NCBI GenBank assembly: GCA_018396795.1
Contig: JAGTRH010000071.1
Span: 1-6,926 of the forward strand
Direction: 5' to 3'
Length of the DNA stretch: 6,926 nucleotides
Origin: Candidatus Bathyarchaeota archaeon
GTDB taxonomy: Archaea > Thermoproteota > Bathyarchaeia > Bathyarchaeales > B26-1
Both the position numbers and the translations under genes were made by a program. The notes below the pieces were generated by a model. It saw only the letters and a list, made by a program, of their open reading frames with translations. It did no database searches and was not told the origin of the DNA. This document shows positions 5,404 to 6,926 of the stretch, piece after piece. Numbering within the stretch: the stretch's first letter is position 1; each line of letters starts with the position of its first letter.

Positions 5404-5649
5404 ATGGCTAGAGTTCAAGTAAACCTTAAGATTGATGAAGGAATCGTTAAGGAAGTAGAAGGTCTCGTTGAGAAAGGTTATTTTAGCAGCAAGACCGAAG
5501 CCTTCTTAAAAGCGCTACAGCTACTAATAAAAACCTACAAGGCTGAGGAATTTAGAAGAAGGCTTGATGATATTAGAGAGGGTACTGGAGAAGCGCCAAG
5601 CCTAACGGAAATGGTTATTGCCTCTCATGAGGAAGAGGATGAAAATTGA
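5404..5649 (+). CDS. vapB: ribbon-helix-helix antitoxin (VapB/CopG-like)
   Basis: The 81-residue protein opens with a beta-strand (ARVQVNLKID, 2-11), then helix A (12-23) and helix B (28-43, SSKTEAFLKALQLLIK), which is the ribbon-helix-helix DNA-binding unit. Residues 45-81 are charged, rich in Glu at the end (EEEDEN), and likely wrap around the toxin. ATG 5404 is preceded by GAGGTAG at 5392-5398. Its stop overlaps the start of the PIN-domain gene by four bases. Antitoxins of this kind bind the VapC ribonuclease and, together with it, repress their own promoter; the inverted repeat just upstream fits that. The family assignment is clear from fold and partner; the exact VapB subfamily is not. 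Confidence 0.87.
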   Translation: MARVQVNLKIDEGIVKEVEGLVEKGYFSSKTEAFLKALQLLIKTYKAEEFRRRLDDIREGTGEAPSLTEMVIASHEEEDEN

Positions 5650-6116
5650 GTGTGGAGATATGTATTGATTCTTCAGTTATGGTGAAATGGTTTAAGGTGG
5701 GTGAGGAATACGAAAGGGAGGCATTAATGCTTCGCGATGAAGTTCTCTCGATGAGAATTATTCCAGTAATCTCTGAGTGGGCTTATTTGGAAGTTGTCAG
5801 AGCCCTTGTAAAAGCAAATTACCCTAAAGCAAAAATCATTCAGACTTATGACACGCTCAAAGAAATGGCTGAGGTAGGTCTTATAAAAGTTATATCATTG
5901 TTCAACCTTTTAGGAAAGGCGAAAGATTTGGAAATAGACTTAGATCTTTACGCTTCAGATGCCGTAAATCTAGCAGTGGCTGTGCTCCAATCTAGAAGCA
6001 TGCTGACTGAGGATAGACATTTGCTTAAGGAATCTGTTAAGAAATACATGGAGGTTTTAGGTTTAAGAATCATTAGACTTAATGAGTTCTTTTCCATCTA
6101 TAGATTAGGGCTTTAA
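5646..6116 (+). CDS. vapC: PIN-domain ribonuclease toxin (VapC-like)
   Basis: The 156-residue protein has the four acidic residues of the PIN active site: Asp8 in CIDSSVMVKWF, Glu49 in WAYLEVVRAL, Asp105 in YASDAVNLAVA and Asp123 in LTEDRHLL. All are present, so the nuclease should be active. VapC toxins cut tRNA or rRNA and halt growth when the antitoxin is degraded. It is longer than many VapC proteins (about 130-140), with extra helix around 58-95 and a short C-terminal tail (NEFFSIYRLGL). The start is TTG 5646, inside the stop region of vapB (TTGA overlap), behind GAGGATG near 5635-5641; GTG 5652 is an alternative two codons later. Coupling to vapB supports a single type II toxin-antitoxin operon. 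The RNA target cannot be read from the sequence. Confidence 0.88.
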   Translation: MSVEICIDSSVMVKWFKVGEEYEREALMLRDEVLSMRIIPVISEWAYLEVVRALVKANYPKAKIIQTYDTLKEMAEVGLIKVISLFNLLGKAKDLEIDLDLYASDAVNLAVAVLQSRSMLTEDRHLLKESVKKYMEVLGLRIIRLNEFFSIYRLGL

Positions 6117-6147
6117 GTTTTTAAGTAGCTAGGTTATAGAGTTTTAT

Positions 6148-6154
6148 GGAGGAT
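6148..6154 (+). promoter_or_regulatory. strong ribosome site of the right-end kinase gene
   Basis: GGAGGAT lies seven bases before GTG 6162 and decides that start. The T-rich TTTTTAAG at 6118-6125, just after the vapC stop, is a possible TATA box or terminator for the 45-base gap. Confidence 0.55.
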
Positions 6155-6161
6155 AATTTCT

Positions 6162-6926
6162 GTGGGAATAACCTTGGCCGGTTTGGTGAGCTTGAAGAAG
6201 TATTTTTGTGAAGTTTATGGACCTAACGCTGAGGTTCTGAGGGTTTTGGAGTTGACTTCTGGGCGGGAGAAGAGCGGCGAGGAGTTGAAAGGCTTCGGCT
6301 ACGGCGTCCCATACATGATTGAGGTCTCTGTTAACGGCGAGATTAGGAGGGTTGTCTTAGAGACCATTAGGCCTGGAGGCTTTGGGCATGAGCATTTCTC
6401 CGATAGGGCGCAGGTATTACTTTGGCAGCACTCGGCTTTCAACAATCTCCCAAGGCATGTTAGGTCGGTTGATGCTGGAGCATTCACAGCTAGCGGCGCA
6501 CTTAAGTCGCTTGGAGACTGCAGAGAGTTCTTTATAGTGACCGAGTTTGTTGAGGGTAAACCCTATTACCTGGATCTAGAGGCGATAAAAGTCCGGGGCG
6601 AATTATCAAGCCTAGACTTTGAGCGCTGCTTAGCGCTTTCCGATTACCTTGTTGAGGTTCACTCAGTTAAGGGCTCCGGGCTGGAGCACCTTTACATTAG
6701 GCGTGTTAGAGATCTCGTTGGGCATGGAGAATGCATAATGGGCTTGATAGACAGCTATCCTCCCGGGCTGGATTACGCTGACGAGAAAACCCTAATGGAG
6801 ATTGAGCGGAAGTGCATTGAGTGGCGCTGGAAGCTCAAGAAGAAAGCCCACAGATGCGCAAGGGTTCACGGCGACTTCCACCCATGGAACATACTCTTCC
6901 GTGAGGGAACAGACTTCACAGCCCTA
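6162..6926 (+). CDS. aminoglycoside phosphotransferase (APH)-like kinase, N-terminal part
   Basis: From GTG 6162 the frame stays open for exactly 255 codons to the window edge, so the 3' end is missing. The protein-kinase-like APH fold is shown by RVHGDFHPWNILF near the right end: H236-G-D238 holds the catalytic Asp and N243 the metal ligand. Before it are ETIRPGGFGHEHFSDRAQ (67-84), NLPRHVRSVDAGA (95-107), a hinge-like FFIVTEFVEGKPYYLDL (123-139), and ALSDYLVEVHSVKGSG in the helical lobe. The usual ATP-contacting Lys on the third strand appears to be Glu67 in VVLETI. Family members phosphorylate small molecules such as aminoglycosides, choline, homoserine or methylthioribose, or are of unknown substrate; antibiotic resistance should not be assumed. 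GGAGGAT at 6148-6154 supports the start. It lies 45 bases after vapC and could have its own promoter or follow the toxin-antitoxin transcript. Confidence 0.87.
   Translation, partial: MGITLAGLVSLKKYFCEVYGPNAEVLRVLELTSGREKSGEELKGFGYGVPYMIEVSVNGEIRRVVLETIRPGGFGHEHFSDRAQVLLWQHSAFNNLPRHVRSVDAGAFTASGALKSLGDCREFFIVTEFVEGKPYYLDLEAIKVRGELSSLDFERCLALSDYLVEVHSVKGSGLEHLYIRRVRDLVGHGECIMGLIDSYPPGLDYADEKTLMEIERKCIEWRWKLKKKAHRCARVHGDFHPWNILFREGTDFTAL

Noticed and set aside
6299..6487. Minus-strand 62-codon frame near the right end
   Set aside because: It is antisense to the APH-like kinase, whose open frame and motif are convincing.
6162..6926. Antibiotic-resistance gene interpretation of the APH-like kinase
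   Set aside because: The fold is shared by many metabolic kinases, and nothing in the sequence or context points to an antibiotic substrate.

Overview
This window looks like chromosomal DNA from a thermophile-type archaeon, plausibly Thermoproteota or a Bathyarchaeia-like lineage; the phylum is a guess. The evidence is that five of the seven visible starts are TTG or GTG rather than ATG once the best ribosome sites are used (TTG at 871, 1665, 2893, 3392 and 5646, GTG at 6162, ATG at 5172 and 5404). Shine-Dalgarno (SD) sequences match GGAGGTGA, upstream AT-rich boxes resemble archaeal TATA elements, T-runs stand where terminators are expected, and a nucleotidyltransferase/HEPN pair and a VapBC pair lie close together. 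Both ends of the window cut a gene.

Layout. Positions 1-1542 hold the 3' part of an FGGY sugar kinase followed after 21 bases by a zinc-dependent class II aldolase/epimerase, a likely two-gene sugar-phosphate module. Positions 1665-2822 hold a PurM-type AIR synthase of the longer subfamily I associate with Bacteroidota. Positions 2893-3817 hold an overlapping nucleotidyltransferase/HEPN pair. A minus-strand amidohydrolase of the MTA/SAH/5'-deoxyadenosine deaminase group occupies 3826-5172 and meets the HEPN gene tail to tail with only 8 bases between them. The divergent 231-base spacer at 5173-5403 carries promoters, a five-codon minus-strand mini-ORF with a strong SD, and an inverted repeat in front of vapB. 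A VapB/VapC pair follows (5404-6116). The start of an aminoglycoside-phosphotransferase-like kinase (6162 onward) runs off the right edge.

How the genes may fit together. The kinase and aldolase would phosphorylate a ketose and cleave or epimerise it. The deaminase acts on adenosine by-products of S-adenosylmethionine chemistry. FucA-like aldolases are also the last step of 5'-deoxyadenosine salvage in some archaea, so a nucleoside/deoxysugar salvage neighbourhood is possible but unproven; the genes are not one operon. PurM belongs to de novo purine synthesis. The two toxin-antitoxin-like pairs flank the deaminase gene and look like accessory insertions. I see no CRISPR array, rRNA, tRNA or insertion sequence.
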